From NCBI GenBank assembly GCA_910587675.1, contig CAJUMU010000006.1, positions 20,851-84,850 on the forward strand: a stretch of 64,000 bases of DNA. The letters run 5' to 3'. The translations under genes and the position numbers were made by a program. Every line of letters begins with the position of its first letter. Position 1 is the stretch's first letter. The DNA is from an uncultured Alistipes sp. (GTDB lineage: Bacteria; Bacteroidota; Bacteroidia; Bacteroidales; Rikenellaceae). Shown one piece after another: positions 44,432-53,174 of this stretch. The notes beneath the pieces were generated by a model. The model had not been told where the DNA came from, searched no databases, and saw only the letters and a list, made by a program, of their open reading frames with translations.

Positions 44432-44469
44432 ATTCACCCCGACGGAAGCAGGTTTCCGTCGGGGTGAAT
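44432..44469 (-). terminator. Hairpin at the end of the PUL
   Basis: 16-bp perfect stem (44432-44447 with 44454-44469, starting ATTCACCCCGACGGAA) and a 6-base loop, 20 bases after the C2 peptidase stop. No good T run follows on the minus strand, so it may protect the 3' end or terminate weakly. Confidence 0.6.
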
Positions 44470-44489
44470 CGCAATTCAGACGTTAAAGG

Positions 44490-46082
44490 CTATCGGCCCG
44501 ATCTCATCAACTCGGGCGTCACTCGCATCTTCATCGCAGCAGGCGAGAATGCGGGCGGTGTGTAGGCGCCCGGGGCGCCCGTCCACTTGTCCATCGCCGC
44601 GCCCGGCTCCAGAATACGCAGGTCAATCAAAGGCGGAATGTCGCGGTTGTTCGGAATGTTGATCAAACCGTCGGCACTGCCGTCCACATCGGGATTGCCG
44701 CCCCACGGATTGCGCATGACGAACAGAGCCGAGCTCGACTTGGGCGAGAACATGAACGTATAGGCGTGGAACGCCACCGTCTTGGTTCCGTCGACGGGGA
44801 TGTCGCCGGGCTGGAAACCGCCGATAACGATCTTGCCCTGCTTCAGGCTGATATCGACCGCGCGCTTGATCTGGTCGTTGTCGAGTTTGCCGCGATCGAA
44901 AGCGAAGCTGCCTCCGTCGCCAGTGAACAGGCAACCCGTATTCTCGGTGGCGATACCGCCCACGCTCGAATTGCCGCGGAACACCCACTGCCACTTCATC
45001 ACGGCCTTCTCGAGCACGGTCGACCAGCACGGGATGTTGTTCTTGCCGCTCACGGCATGCAGATTGCCGTTGTTGTCGGCGAAGAATCGCGAATTCACGC
45101 CCACCTCGATGGCATTGCCTTTCGGGTCGAACATCGCCACCGTATAGGTGCCGTCGTGGTTGTCGGTGATGATCGACTTTATGAAATCGGGATGCAGATA
45201 TGCGAAGCTCGCGAACACAGCCACCGCGCAGCAATCGCCCACAGCGTGCTGGTTGACATCCGCGGGGCTGGGACGCCCGCCCGTAGAGGGATAGAGCACG
45301 ACACGACGGCTGAAATCATAATACTTGAAATCGTCGAACGGGGCGGGATCGATCGAGGGATCGGCCAACTTCTTCAGGTCCTCCGCGGTGGCAGCTCTCA
45401 AATGGGTGAAGTTGCAGCCCATCGGATTCGTCGAATCGTAAGTGTGGCTCGTCGAGAGGTGCATCAAATCGTCGATGTTCAACACCTCGTGTTTGATGCT
45501 CAATTCGGCGATTTGGGTCACCGCCGCGCCGCCGTTGTCCTCGATCTCCAGCTTCAGATATTTATAAGCGCGGTCGGACTCGAATTCGAACTCCTTCTTC
45601 TCCTTGCGCTTGGCGAAGATCTGGCCCGCGCGGCTGTCGAGCGCCTTCCACGATACGTTGTCGTCGGATCCGTATAGCGTCCACGCCTTGGGATCGGCCT
45701 CGGGAGCGTCGTCGGCCGAAGTGAGCGAATAGCAGTTCGCCTCGGCGCTCTCGTCGCCCGTCCAAAGCAAATAGAACTTCGAATGTCCAGTAATGAACTT
45801 GGTGTTGCTGTTTCGATCGACGATCTTGTCGATGCCGCAACCTGCGGGCGCGTCGGCATACTCGGCCTCTAACGTGCCGCCGCAAGGCATTATGCCCGAG
45901 CTCTCCGACACGCGCACCGAGGCGAGTTCGGGCGTAGGAGGAGTCGGTTCATCGTCCGAGCCGCCCGAAGAGCAGCCCGCGAGCAGTCCCACAGGAATCG
46001 ACAACGCCAGACAGAGGACGGCTCCGAGAGCCGCTCGCGTCGCGTCGGCTCCGAACAAGGCAAAGGTTCTTTTTGTTTTCAT
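44490..46082 (-). CDS. Calpain-like (C2 family) cysteine peptidase lipoprotein with discoidin-like domain
   Basis: 530 residues. Lipoprotein signal with Cys37 in LLAGCSS. Residues about 55-200 look like an F5/8 type C (discoidin) domain (AWTLYGSDDNVSWKALD, RAYKYLKLEI). The catalytic part has the calpain order: Gln278 and GDCC with Cys284, His439 in VAFHAYTFM, and Asn458 in MRNPWGG, which is the calpain NPWG motif. It should be a surface or periplasmic endopeptidase. It is the last gene of the PUL, 85 bases after GH38, with a hairpin in between. The two domains match the idea of a glycoprotein substrate: binding of a glycan, then peptide cleavage. Calcium-binding calpain domains are absent. 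Confidence 0.8.
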   Translation of the reverse strand: MKTKRTFALFGADATRAALGAVLCLALSIPVGLLAGCSSGGSDDEPTPPTPELASVRVSESSGIMPCGGTLEAEYADAPAGCGIDKIVDRNSNTKFITGHSKFYLLWTGDESAEANCYSLTSADDAPEADPKAWTLYGSDDNVSWKALDSRAGQIFAKRKEKKEFEFESDRAYKYLKLEIEDNGGAAVTQIAELSIKHEVLNIDDLMHLSTSHTYDSTNPMGCNFTHLRAATAEDLKKLADPSIDPAPFDDFKYYDFSRRVVLYPSTGGRPSPADVNQHAVGDCCAVAVFASFAYLHPDFIKSIITDNHDGTYTVAMFDPKGNAIEVGVNSRFFADNNGNLHAVSGKNNIPCWSTVLEKAVMKWQWVFRGNSSVGGIATENTGCLFTGDGGSFAFDRGKLDNDQIKRAVDISLKQGKIVIGGFQPGDIPVDGTKTVAFHAYTFMFSPKSSSALFVMRNPWGGNPDVDGSADGLINIPNNRDIPPLIDLRILEPGAAMDKWTGAPGAYTPPAFSPAAMKMRVTPELMRSGR

Positions 46083-46133
46083 AACGTTTTGGTTTTAAGG
46101 TTAAAATATTGCGTTTAAGGTCCACCGACAACA

Positions 46134-46162
46134 GTTGCGGCCCCTTAAAGAGGAGCCGCAAC
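46134..46162. terminator. Hairpin between GH38 and the C2 peptidase gene
   Basis: Stem GTTGCGGC (46134-46141) with GCCGCAAC (46155-46162). It has no T run and follows the GH38 stop by a few bases, so it may lower read-through or protect the GH38 end. Confidence 0.5.
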
Positions 46163-46167
46163 GATCA

Positions 46168-49100
46168 TTAATAAACCGTAAACTCGTATATTCTGACCGT
46201 ATTGCCCTCGCTCTGGTCGGGCTTGGTCACCGACAGCCGCACATAGCGCGCCTTGACGGGCTTGTCGAGCAGACGATCGGTCTCCAAAGCGGTATTGTCG
46301 TACACCGTGTCGACCGTGGTCCAGTTCTCGCCATCGTCGCTCACCTGAAGGCTGTACTCCTTGGTGATATAGTCGAGCGCCTCCAGACCCGCGTGCAACA
46401 CCGACCAGCCGCGAACCTCGTTCTGCTGCTGCATGTCGACGGTGATGAACTTGGGCTTCGCGCCGCTCGTGTCGCACCACTTGGTGTCGATATTGTCGTC
46501 GACGGCCAGTTCGGCCTGCTCGTTGCGCACCTGACCCGAACGGTCGATGACGGGCTTGCCCAAAATGAGGTTCTTGCGCGAAGCCTCGCCCTCGTCGGCT
46601 CCCTTGGCGGGCAGCTCGACGCCCGTCAGGTCGACGGCGGGAACGACCGTATTGTTGCGGTCGTCGGCCAGCGTCACGGCGAACACCACGATGCGCGGGT
46701 CGTCGGGCAGAACCAGTTGACGCGCGCCCGCGGGGATGTCGATCGACGAGGCGAAGAGGTAGGTGAACTCGTAAGGCAGATCCTTGTTCTTAATCATATC
46801 GTGCTTGTGGGTGCCCACATAAGCGATATCGGCCGCTTTGAGATAACCCTCGGTGTGACCCGTGTGCCCCCACTGTCCCACGAAACCGCTGTAATAGGGA
46901 ACCAGCACCGTATGCTCCTTGCCGTCCACCGTGAATACGGCGTTGTTGTCGTGACGGGTCGAAGCGGCGAGGATATACATCTTATTATAGTTGCCTGCGG
47001 GCAGCTCTATCGTATCGCGACGGCACTTCACGCCGTTCGCGCCCTCGGGAGAGGCCAGATCGAAACGGATACCCTTGAAATCGATCGTCTCGGGCAGCAG
47101 CTCGGCCGCGAAAGAGACTCCCTTGCCGTCGAAGTTGGCGTCCGAACGATAGGGGTTGAACGATGCGGTCTTGATGTTGTAGGGCAGCTCCACCGACGCG
47201 CACGCCACGGGAGCCTGCGGCGCGGCGGGAGCGGCGAGTTTCACCTTGAAGGTCTTCATGGCGAAGGGACCTATCTCGAATTTGAGCTTGCCGCCCTCGA
47301 CAGCGACGTCGCCGATCTCGTCCTCGACGCCGTTAAGCTCCTTGGCCGACACGATATCGGCAGCGAAATCCACCACGGCCTGCTGCGCCTGCTCGCCCGC
47401 GGTCTCATAGAAACGCACCACGTACTCGTCCGACTTCTCGGCCTGCTTCAGAGCGCGCAACGCAACGTTGTCGTTCTCCGAACGCACGAAAGAGAAGCTG
47501 CGGCCCAGCGCGCCCTTATGCTTGTCGGCAGCCACGAACGCCATGAGAGGCTGGTTGAGCACCTCGGCCTTCGCGACGGTGGCGGCATCGCGATAGTCGC
47601 CCGCGTGGCCCACCACAGAGTAGGTGAACGTGTGGTGTCCGAAATCCTGACGATCTTGGTACGAGTAACCGCCGCGGGTCTTCGGAGTGTGCAGAAGCGT
47701 CAGGCGGATGGTGTTGTCGTCGGGCTTGTCCCAACCGTACTTGCAGTCGTTCAGCACCGACACGCCGTAACTGCCGTCGGCATCCGTCAGATCGGCCCAC
47801 TGCTGCGCGTACACCTCGTATGCGGTCTCGGTATTGCTGCCGCGCTCTACCGAGCCGACGCCGAGGTCGTAAACCGCCTTCTCGTTGGCGACGCCGAGCG
47901 GGAACTCGGCCTTAAGCAGCGCGTTGGTCGACTGCCAGTCGACATCGTTCACGAAGTCGATGCGGTCGCTCTGGCCGCCCTCCGTAAGACGTATATACTG
48001 ACGGATCACCGACTCGCCGTGCGTACGCTCCACGCATACCGACGCGCGCAGCGGACCCTTCTCCACGACGGTGATCTTCACATTCTCGCCCAAAGACACG
48101 GGCTCGCCGTCGATAGTCTTCTTGGTGATCTCCCATGCGGGCCAAGCGAACGACTCGTTCTCGGTGAAGAGGGCCAGACGGATCGCCTTGCCATCCTTGA
48201 CCAGCTCCTTGCCGTTGCGTTTGTCCACGATCGAAACGATATCGCCGTTGCCGTCGAGCGCGATGCGATAGACGCTGTTTTCAAGCGACGACTCAGAAGC
48301 CTTCAGCGCGGGCGAAGCCTTCGCCGAACCGCCCTTGCGGATGTCGTAAACGGCATATCCCGCGGCGGGAGCCGAAGCGAGCACCAGCATGCGCACCGCG
48401 CCGTTCTCCGCACCGAGCACCTGATGGGGAACCCGCACGCCCTTCTCATTATATACCGACACATTCGACGGCAGGCCCTCGACGGTCACTTCCACCACGT
48501 CCGACACGGGGAATCCCGCGGGATTGTAGATCACCAGCGGCGTACCCTTCACATTGGTGTCGAGCGCGCGCGAAACGGCGCCTACCGACGAGGTGAGCAC
48601 GCCCGCGAACTGCCCCATCGAGATGAGTTCGTCGTTCCACGAGAACTCGTATGCGCGCGGAATGCTGGTACCCGTCAAGTCGTCGTGAAACTGGTGCCAG
48701 ATAAAACGTTTCCACGCCTCGGTGAGGGTCGCGCGGGGATACGCCATCGCGCCGAGCCAGTCGGCGGCCACTGCGCTGCGCTCGGCAGCGTCGGCCAGCA
48801 ACTCGTTGGTGCGGTTATAGAGCTTCATCGCAGCCTGCGACGTATAGCAACCCGTTGCGTGCACGTCCATCAACAGCTCGCCGTCCCATACGGGCAGCTC
48901 GGGGTGAGACGCGAAAGGCAGATAATCCTTGAAGAGTTGGTCGCTCGTGGCGCTTACGATCTCCACGGGACCGTCGCCGTGCACGCCCATCTCCAGAGCG
49001 CGGACCGACTCGATGGTCGGGGCGCCGCCCGTATCGCCCGTACCGTAATAGTGGTAAACGGTCTTCAGGGGGCTGGCGTCGGTCATGCGTTTGAGCGACT

Positions 49101-49761
49101 TGCTTTCGCTCAGATCCTCCAAACGCCACTTGGTGGTATAGTTGTGGGCATCCATCACGGCCATGATGCGCGAGCCGTCGACACCCTCCCACAGACCGAT
49201 CTCGAAGGGGATCTTGCTGTTGCCGTAGAAGGGACGGTGACGCCACATGAGTTTCTGGGTCGAGAAGCCGATCAGACCGCAGTGCGCGGCCACCGTGGGC
49301 AGCGTCCAGCCGAAGCCGAAGCAGTCGGGCAGGAAGATGTCGGTGCCCTCCACGCCGAACTCGTCGCGATAGAAGTGCTGACCGTAGAGGATGTTGCGCG
49401 TGAACGACTCGATCGAGGGGATGTTGGGATCGGTGGCGTCCCACGTACTGCCAGTGATGTGCCAGCGACCCGCGGCGATGTAGTTCTTCATCAACTCGTA
49501 CTGGTGGGGATAGTACTCCTTCATCCACTGGTACTTGATACCGCCCTCGAAGTTGAAGACATAGTCGGGGTACTTGGCCAGCAACATGAGGTTCTGGTTG
49601 AGCGTCTTGGGAATGTACTCCGCGATGGAGCGTTGAACGTCCCAGTTCCACTGCGAGTCGAAGTGAGCGTTCGACACGATGTAGGCCTTGTTCTTCTCTT
49701 GGGCGACGGAGTGTCCCGCAAGCATGAAGAGAGCCATACTCAGCAATAAGATTCGTTTCAT
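46168..49761 (-). CDS. GH38 alpha-mannosidase with C-terminal discoidin domain
   Basis: 1,197 residues. Signal peptide of about 20 residues (SVAQ). The catalytic zinc motif is NAHFDSQWNW (His33, Asp35), the nucleophile is Asp146 in LPDCFGFGWT, and the middle and C-terminal beta domains of GH38 follow. The last 140 residues (from about 1,055) are an F5/8 type C domain, a carbohydrate-binding fold. It removes alpha-linked mannose from N-glycans or mannan. It is 56 bases after the metalloprotease gene in the PUL. The length beyond the usual 850-1,050 is explained by the added domain. Confidence 0.94.
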   Translation of the reverse strand: MKRILLLSMALFMLAGHSVAQEKNKAYIVSNAHFDSQWNWDVQRSIAEYIPKTLNQNLMLLAKYPDYVFNFEGGIKYQWMKEYYPHQYELMKNYIAAGRWHITGSTWDATDPNIPSIESFTRNILYGQHFYRDEFGVEGTDIFLPDCFGFGWTLPTVAAHCGLIGFSTQKLMWRHRPFYGNSKIPFEIGLWEGVDGSRIMAVMDAHNYTTKWRLEDLSESKSLKRMTDASPLKTVYHYYGTGDTGGAPTIESVRALEMGVHGDGPVEIVSATSDQLFKDYLPFASHPELPVWDGELLMDVHATGCYTSQAAMKLYNRTNELLADAAERSAVAADWLGAMAYPRATLTEAWKRFIWHQFHDDLTGTSIPRAYEFSWNDELISMGQFAGVLTSSVGAVSRALDTNVKGTPLVIYNPAGFPVSDVVEVTVEGLPSNVSVYNEKGVRVPHQVLGAENGAVRMLVLASAPAAGYAVYDIRKGGSAKASPALKASESSLENSVYRIALDGNGDIVSIVDKRNGKELVKDGKAIRLALFTENESFAWPAWEITKKTIDGEPVSLGENVKITVVEKGPLRASVCVERTHGESVIRQYIRLTEGGQSDRIDFVNDVDWQSTNALLKAEFPLGVANEKAVYDLGVGSVERGSNTETAYEVYAQQWADLTDADGSYGVSVLNDCKYGWDKPDDNTIRLTLLHTPKTRGGYSYQDRQDFGHHTFTYSVVGHAGDYRDAATVAKAEVLNQPLMAFVAADKHKGALGRSFSFVRSENDNVALRALKQAEKSDEYVVRFYETAGEQAQQAVVDFAADIVSAKELNGVEDEIGDVAVEGGKLKFEIGPFAMKTFKVKLAAPAAPQAPVACASVELPYNIKTASFNPYRSDANFDGKGVSFAAELLPETIDFKGIRFDLASPEGANGVKCRRDTIELPAGNYNKMYILAASTRHDNNAVFTVDGKEHTVLVPYYSGFVGQWGHTGHTEGYLKAADIAYVGTHKHDMIKNKDLPYEFTYLFASSIDIPAGARQLVLPDDPRIVVFAVTLADDRNNTVVPAVDLTGVELPAKGADEGEASRKNLILGKPVIDRSGQVRNEQAELAVDDNIDTKWCDTSGAKPKFITVDMQQQNEVRGWSVLHAGLEALDYITKEYSLQVSDDGENWTTVDTVYDNTALETDRLLDKPVKARYVRLSVTKPDQSEGNTVRIYEFTVY

Positions 49762-49816
49762 TTACTTTCGGTTAAATTAGTTAATGCAGTATAAAAATTC
49801 ATTCTCGTAAATCGGA

Positions 49817-50593
49817 TCACGCCTCGATGTCGCCCACGGCGATCTGGTACTCGCGCCACAGCGAGTCGATGTCGTACTCCTCGCCGAGGATGCGCTTCAC
49901 CGCGCCGTCGAACGACCACGGGATCACCTCCAGCGTGCTGCGGTTGAACTTGCGGAGGAAATCGGGATCCTTGTTGTCGCGCAGCCACACGAAGAAGTAT
50001 CCCGCCGTGCGATAGCCGTCCATGTAGTTGCCGCCCTTGGGACGGGCATCGGGACCGAAACCGCCGTTAGCCACGCGCACCGCGTCGGCCATGCCCTCTA
50101 TAAAGGCCCAGAACACTCGGTTGGTGCCGTATGTGCCTATGCCTTGTGGTTCGAGTTGGTAAGCATGAGTAAGCTCGTGCAGCAACACGCCGCGCGTCTC
50201 GAAAAGCACCTTGTCGACATCGCCTCCGCCTCCGAACGACTTCTCCACGTGACGCGTGCTGTAGAAGATGTTCACATGTCCGTTGCCGCCGCCCTTGGCC
50301 GATATTCCGTCGGTATCCTCCAACGTGTAGCGGAGCTTCTTCACCGTCGCGATGCTGTCCTCGGGCGAGTCGTAGAGCGTGGAGAGCACCGTGCGGGCCT
50401 GCTCGGCGATGTAGTCCTCGGGATCGGCTATGATCTCGTGGTAGATCTCCGAACCGCGTGTGCCGACGGCCTTGTCCTCGAACTCGATCGCGCCGACATC
50501 GTAATCTTTCCATACGGCGAGCCGATCGGCGGACGGATTGCAGGAAACCAACCCGACTGCCAGACATGCCGCCGCAAAAATCGTCTTTTTCAT
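49817..50593 (-). CDS. Basic secretory family (BSP) zinc metalloprotease lipoprotein
   Basis: 258 residues with a lipoprotein signal, Cys18 in LVSCNP. The zinc motif is HELTH (His139, Glu140, His143), followed by EGMADAVR with the likely third ligand and DGYRTAGYFFVWL, both characteristic of the basic secretory protein family of peptidases. It is probably on the cell surface and may open the protein part of a glycoprotein. It lies between the GH92 and GH38 genes, 30 bases after GH92, and is transcribed with them. Confidence 0.88.
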   Translation of the reverse strand: MKKTIFAAACLAVGLVSCNPSADRLAVWKDYDVGAIEFEDKAVGTRGSEIYHEIIADPEDYIAEQARTVLSTLYDSPEDSIATVKKLRYTLEDTDGISAKGGGNGHVNIFYSTRHVEKSFGGGGDVDKVLFETRGVLLHELTHAYQLEPQGIGTYGTNRVFWAFIEGMADAVRVANGGFGPDARPKGGNYMDGYRTAGYFFVWLRDNKDPDFLRKFNRSTLEVIPWSFDGAVKRILGEEYDIDSLWREYQIAVGDIEA

Positions 50594-50623
50594 TGGTTTT
50601 GTTTTTTCGTTATTGCATGTTGT

Positions 50624-52957
50624 CTATTCGTCGGAAAGCGAGTAGGGTTTGTCGCCCGCGCCCGTGCCGCGACGTTTGTCGGGTTTCGAGGCCATGCGGA
50701 ACTCCAGCACGCCGCCCTTCATCAGATCGTCGTGGGTGAGGTACATCTTGTCGTACGGCTCGCCGTTAAGCAGCAGCGAACGCACGTAACGGTTCTTGTC
50801 GCTCACGTTAGGAGCCTTGATCTCGAGCGTATTGCCGTTTTCGAGACGCAGACGGATATAGGGCAGATAGGGCGCGCCGAGCACATACTGGTCCGATCCC
50901 GGACACACGGGATAGAATCCCATAGCCGAGAAGATGTACCATGCCGACATCTGGCCGCAGTCGTCGTTGCCGCAAAGGCCGTCGATCGAGTTCACGTACA
51001 TGCGATCCATGATCTCGCGCACCCGATACTGCGTCTTCCACGGCTGCGAGGTCCACGCATAGAGGTACGGCACATGGTGGCTCGGCTCGTTGCCGTGCAC
51101 GTAATTGCCTATCAGGCCGTCGCGCGTGATATCCTCCGTATTCTCGAAAAACTCGTCGGGCAGGTGCATCGTAAAGAGCGAATCGAGACGCTGCACGAAA
51201 CGTTCGTCGCCGCCCATAGCGGCGATCATGCCCCGCACATCGTGCGGCACATAGAACGAGTAGTTCCACGAATTGCCCTCGATGAAGCCTTGTCCGTGGG
51301 TCTCCATCAAATCGAAATCCTCTTTCCAGCTGCCGTCGCGCATGCGAGGACGCACGAAGCCGAGCGAGGGATCGAAAAGGTTCTTGTAGTTCTGCGCGCG
51401 TCGTTTGTATTCGGCGGCCAGCTTCTCGTCGCCCGCACGCAGCGCGGTTTTGTAGATCGTCCAGTCGTCGTAAGCGTATTCGAGCGTCATCGAAGCGCCG
51501 CTGCCGCTGCGCTCGTACGGCACGTAACCCCTTTGACGATACTCGTCTATGCCGTCGTAATAACCCACGTTCGAGCTGCTCGCCATAGCCTCCAAAGCCT
51601 TCTGCGCGGGCAACTCCTGCCCCTTGGCGAGGGCGTCGGCCAGAGTCGATACCGAATGGTAGCCGATCATGCACCAGTTCTCGTTACCCATGTGCGACCA
51701 CACCGGCAGCGCCTTGTGCACGCTTTGGTCGTAATGAACCAGCATCGAACGCATCATGTCGGCGTTGCGCTCGCGGTTGATGAGGTTGAAGAGAGGATGC
51801 AACGCGCGATAGGTGTCCCACACCGAGAACACGGTATAGTTGGCGAAGCCGTCGGCGCGATGTATGTTGTGGTCCACGCCGCGGTAGCTGCCGTCGACAT
51901 CCATGTAGACCGAGGGGTTTATCATCGTATGGTAGAGCGACGTGTAGAACATGGTCTTCTGGTCGTCGCTGCCCTCCACTTCGAATATGCACAGAGCGTC
52001 GTTCCACTTGCGGAACGCCTCGGCGCGAATCTCGTCGAACGACTTGCCGTCGGTCTCGGCGCGGAGGTTGCGCAACGCCCCTTCGGTGCTCACGGCCGAA
52101 AGAGCGACGCGAATCTCGAGCTCGTCCGAACCGTCGGGTTCGAACTCAAACCAAGCCGCGATCTTGCGGCCCGCCATCTCGGGAAAATCCTCGTCGAGGC
52201 GGAATTTGCGCCAAAAACCCTGATACAAGACCTTCGCGCGATCCTTATAGCCGTAATGCGCTATCGGCTTGGAGAACGAGGCGGCGAAGTAGGTGTAGTT
52301 CTCGCGCGACCAGCCGTTGGTGATGCGGTAGCCCGTGATGAGCGTGTCGCTCTCGACGCGTATGCCCGCCCACAGGGTCTTGCCGTCGTAATTGTAGATG
52401 CCGTGTTCGAGGTCGACTATCACGCGCTCGTTCGCCCCATCGGGGAACGTGTAGCGATGCACGCCCGTGCGCTCCGTCGCCGTGAGTTCGGCGCGGATGC
52501 CCGAATCCTCCAATACCACTTCATAGAATCCCGACTCGGCCTTCTCCGACTCGGCAACCTTACGCGAGCGGTATCCCGAAGCGGGATCGGCTTCGCTGCC
52601 CGCATCCAAACGGCGTTCGCCCGTCTGCGGCACGATGAGTATATCGCCCAGATCGGAGTGGCCCGTACCGTTCAGGTGGGTATGGCTGAAGCCCAAGATT
52701 GTCGGGTCGTCGTGCTGGTACCCCGCGCAATAGCGGTAGACATCCTTTTGGTACTCGCCGTCGATGTTGTGCGGCGTGTCGGACGTGTCGGGACTGAGCT
52801 GCACCGCGCCGTGCGGCACGCAGGCGCCCGGAAAGGTGTGTCCCATCTTGACGGTCCCGATGAACGGGTCGACATACGACGCAGGCTGCTTCTGCGAATA
52901 CGAATCGACTGCGAACATGGCGGCTAACGATAAAAACAGATATTTTCGGTTGAACAT
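50624..52957 (-). CDS. GH92 alpha-mannosidase
   Basis: 777 residues from the ATG at 52957 (MFNRKYLF); the longer in-frame start lacks a signal peptide at its front. The signal peptide ends near residue 21 (DSYSQ). The family features are YVDPFIGT near the start, GFSHTHLNGTGHSDLGD, and the calcium and catalytic region CGNDDCGQMSAWYIFSAMGF, all intact. GH92 enzymes are calcium-dependent exo-alpha-mannosidases that act on alpha-1,2, -1,3, -1,4 or -1,6 links in N-glycans or yeast mannan; the specificity cannot be read here. It has its own consensus promoter, apart from susCD. Confidence 0.95.
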   Translation of the reverse strand: MFNRKYLFLSLAAMFAVDSYSQKQPASYVDPFIGTVKMGHTFPGACVPHGAVQLSPDTSDTPHNIDGEYQKDVYRYCAGYQHDDPTILGFSHTHLNGTGHSDLGDILIVPQTGERRLDAGSEADPASGYRSRKVAESEKAESGFYEVVLEDSGIRAELTATERTGVHRYTFPDGANERVIVDLEHGIYNYDGKTLWAGIRVESDTLITGYRITNGWSRENYTYFAASFSKPIAHYGYKDRAKVLYQGFWRKFRLDEDFPEMAGRKIAAWFEFEPDGSDELEIRVALSAVSTEGALRNLRAETDGKSFDEIRAEAFRKWNDALCIFEVEGSDDQKTMFYTSLYHTMINPSVYMDVDGSYRGVDHNIHRADGFANYTVFSVWDTYRALHPLFNLINRERNADMMRSMLVHYDQSVHKALPVWSHMGNENWCMIGYHSVSTLADALAKGQELPAQKALEAMASSSNVGYYDGIDEYRQRGYVPYERSGSGASMTLEYAYDDWTIYKTALRAGDEKLAAEYKRRAQNYKNLFDPSLGFVRPRMRDGSWKEDFDLMETHGQGFIEGNSWNYSFYVPHDVRGMIAAMGGDERFVQRLDSLFTMHLPDEFFENTEDITRDGLIGNYVHGNEPSHHVPYLYAWTSQPWKTQYRVREIMDRMYVNSIDGLCGNDDCGQMSAWYIFSAMGFYPVCPGSDQYVLGAPYLPYIRLRLENGNTLEIKAPNVSDKNRYVRSLLLNGEPYDKMYLTHDDLMKGGVLEFRMASKPDKRRGTGAGDKPYSLSDE

Positions 52958-53054
52958 AATTATAAAAAGGGGGATCGGACACCCGTCCGGTATATAAGGA
53001 TTAAACATTCACTCTCTTCCGCCCTTTGCGGGAAAGGCGCGGATTACGGCATTT

Positions 53055-53086
53055 CAAAATTACGGCAATCGCACATAATTGCCAAA
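53055..53086 (-). promoter_or_regulatory. Promoter of the GH92-BSP-GH38-C2 unit
   Basis: On the minus strand TTTG (53083-53086), 20 bases, TAATTTTG (53055-53062): full match. Leader of about 95 bases before GH92. Confidence 0.72.
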
Positions 53087-53116
53087 TATTTTTCGACCCG
53101 CCGCAGCTTCGCGCAG

Positions 53117-53163
53117 GGTTCGGCGCGCGGGGTCGGAACAGCCTCTCGGCCCCGCGCCGAACC
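53117..53163 (-). terminator. Hairpin after susD
   Basis: Long GC-rich stem GGTTCGGCGCG(C)GGG with CCCGCGCCGAACC, one bulged C, placed 12 bases after the susD stop. No T run. It could stabilise susCD mRNA or partly terminate it before the separate GH92 promoter. Confidence 0.55.
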
Positions 53164-53174
53164 GCATTGCGGTT

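Larger units (their letters stand above)
43763..44489. other. Gene-poor, AT-rich stretch before the PUL
   Basis: No convincing gene. Short reading frames on both strands have no recognisable motifs. It contains a TAACTTTG box on the minus strand (44071-44078), small hairpins at about 43920-43935 (ATCCGCAAGTTTGCAGAT) and 44046-44060 (TTCGGC/GCCGAA), a C8 run at 44214-44221 and a long hairpin at 44432-44469. Its base composition is clearly lower in GC than the flanks. Confidence 0.6.

Noticed and set aside
46135..49749. A very long open frame antisense to GH38 (about 1,200 codons)
   Set aside because: It mirrors the GH38 codons; His/Arg/Val-rich composition, no domain and no promoter. GC-rich genes often leave such antisense frames.
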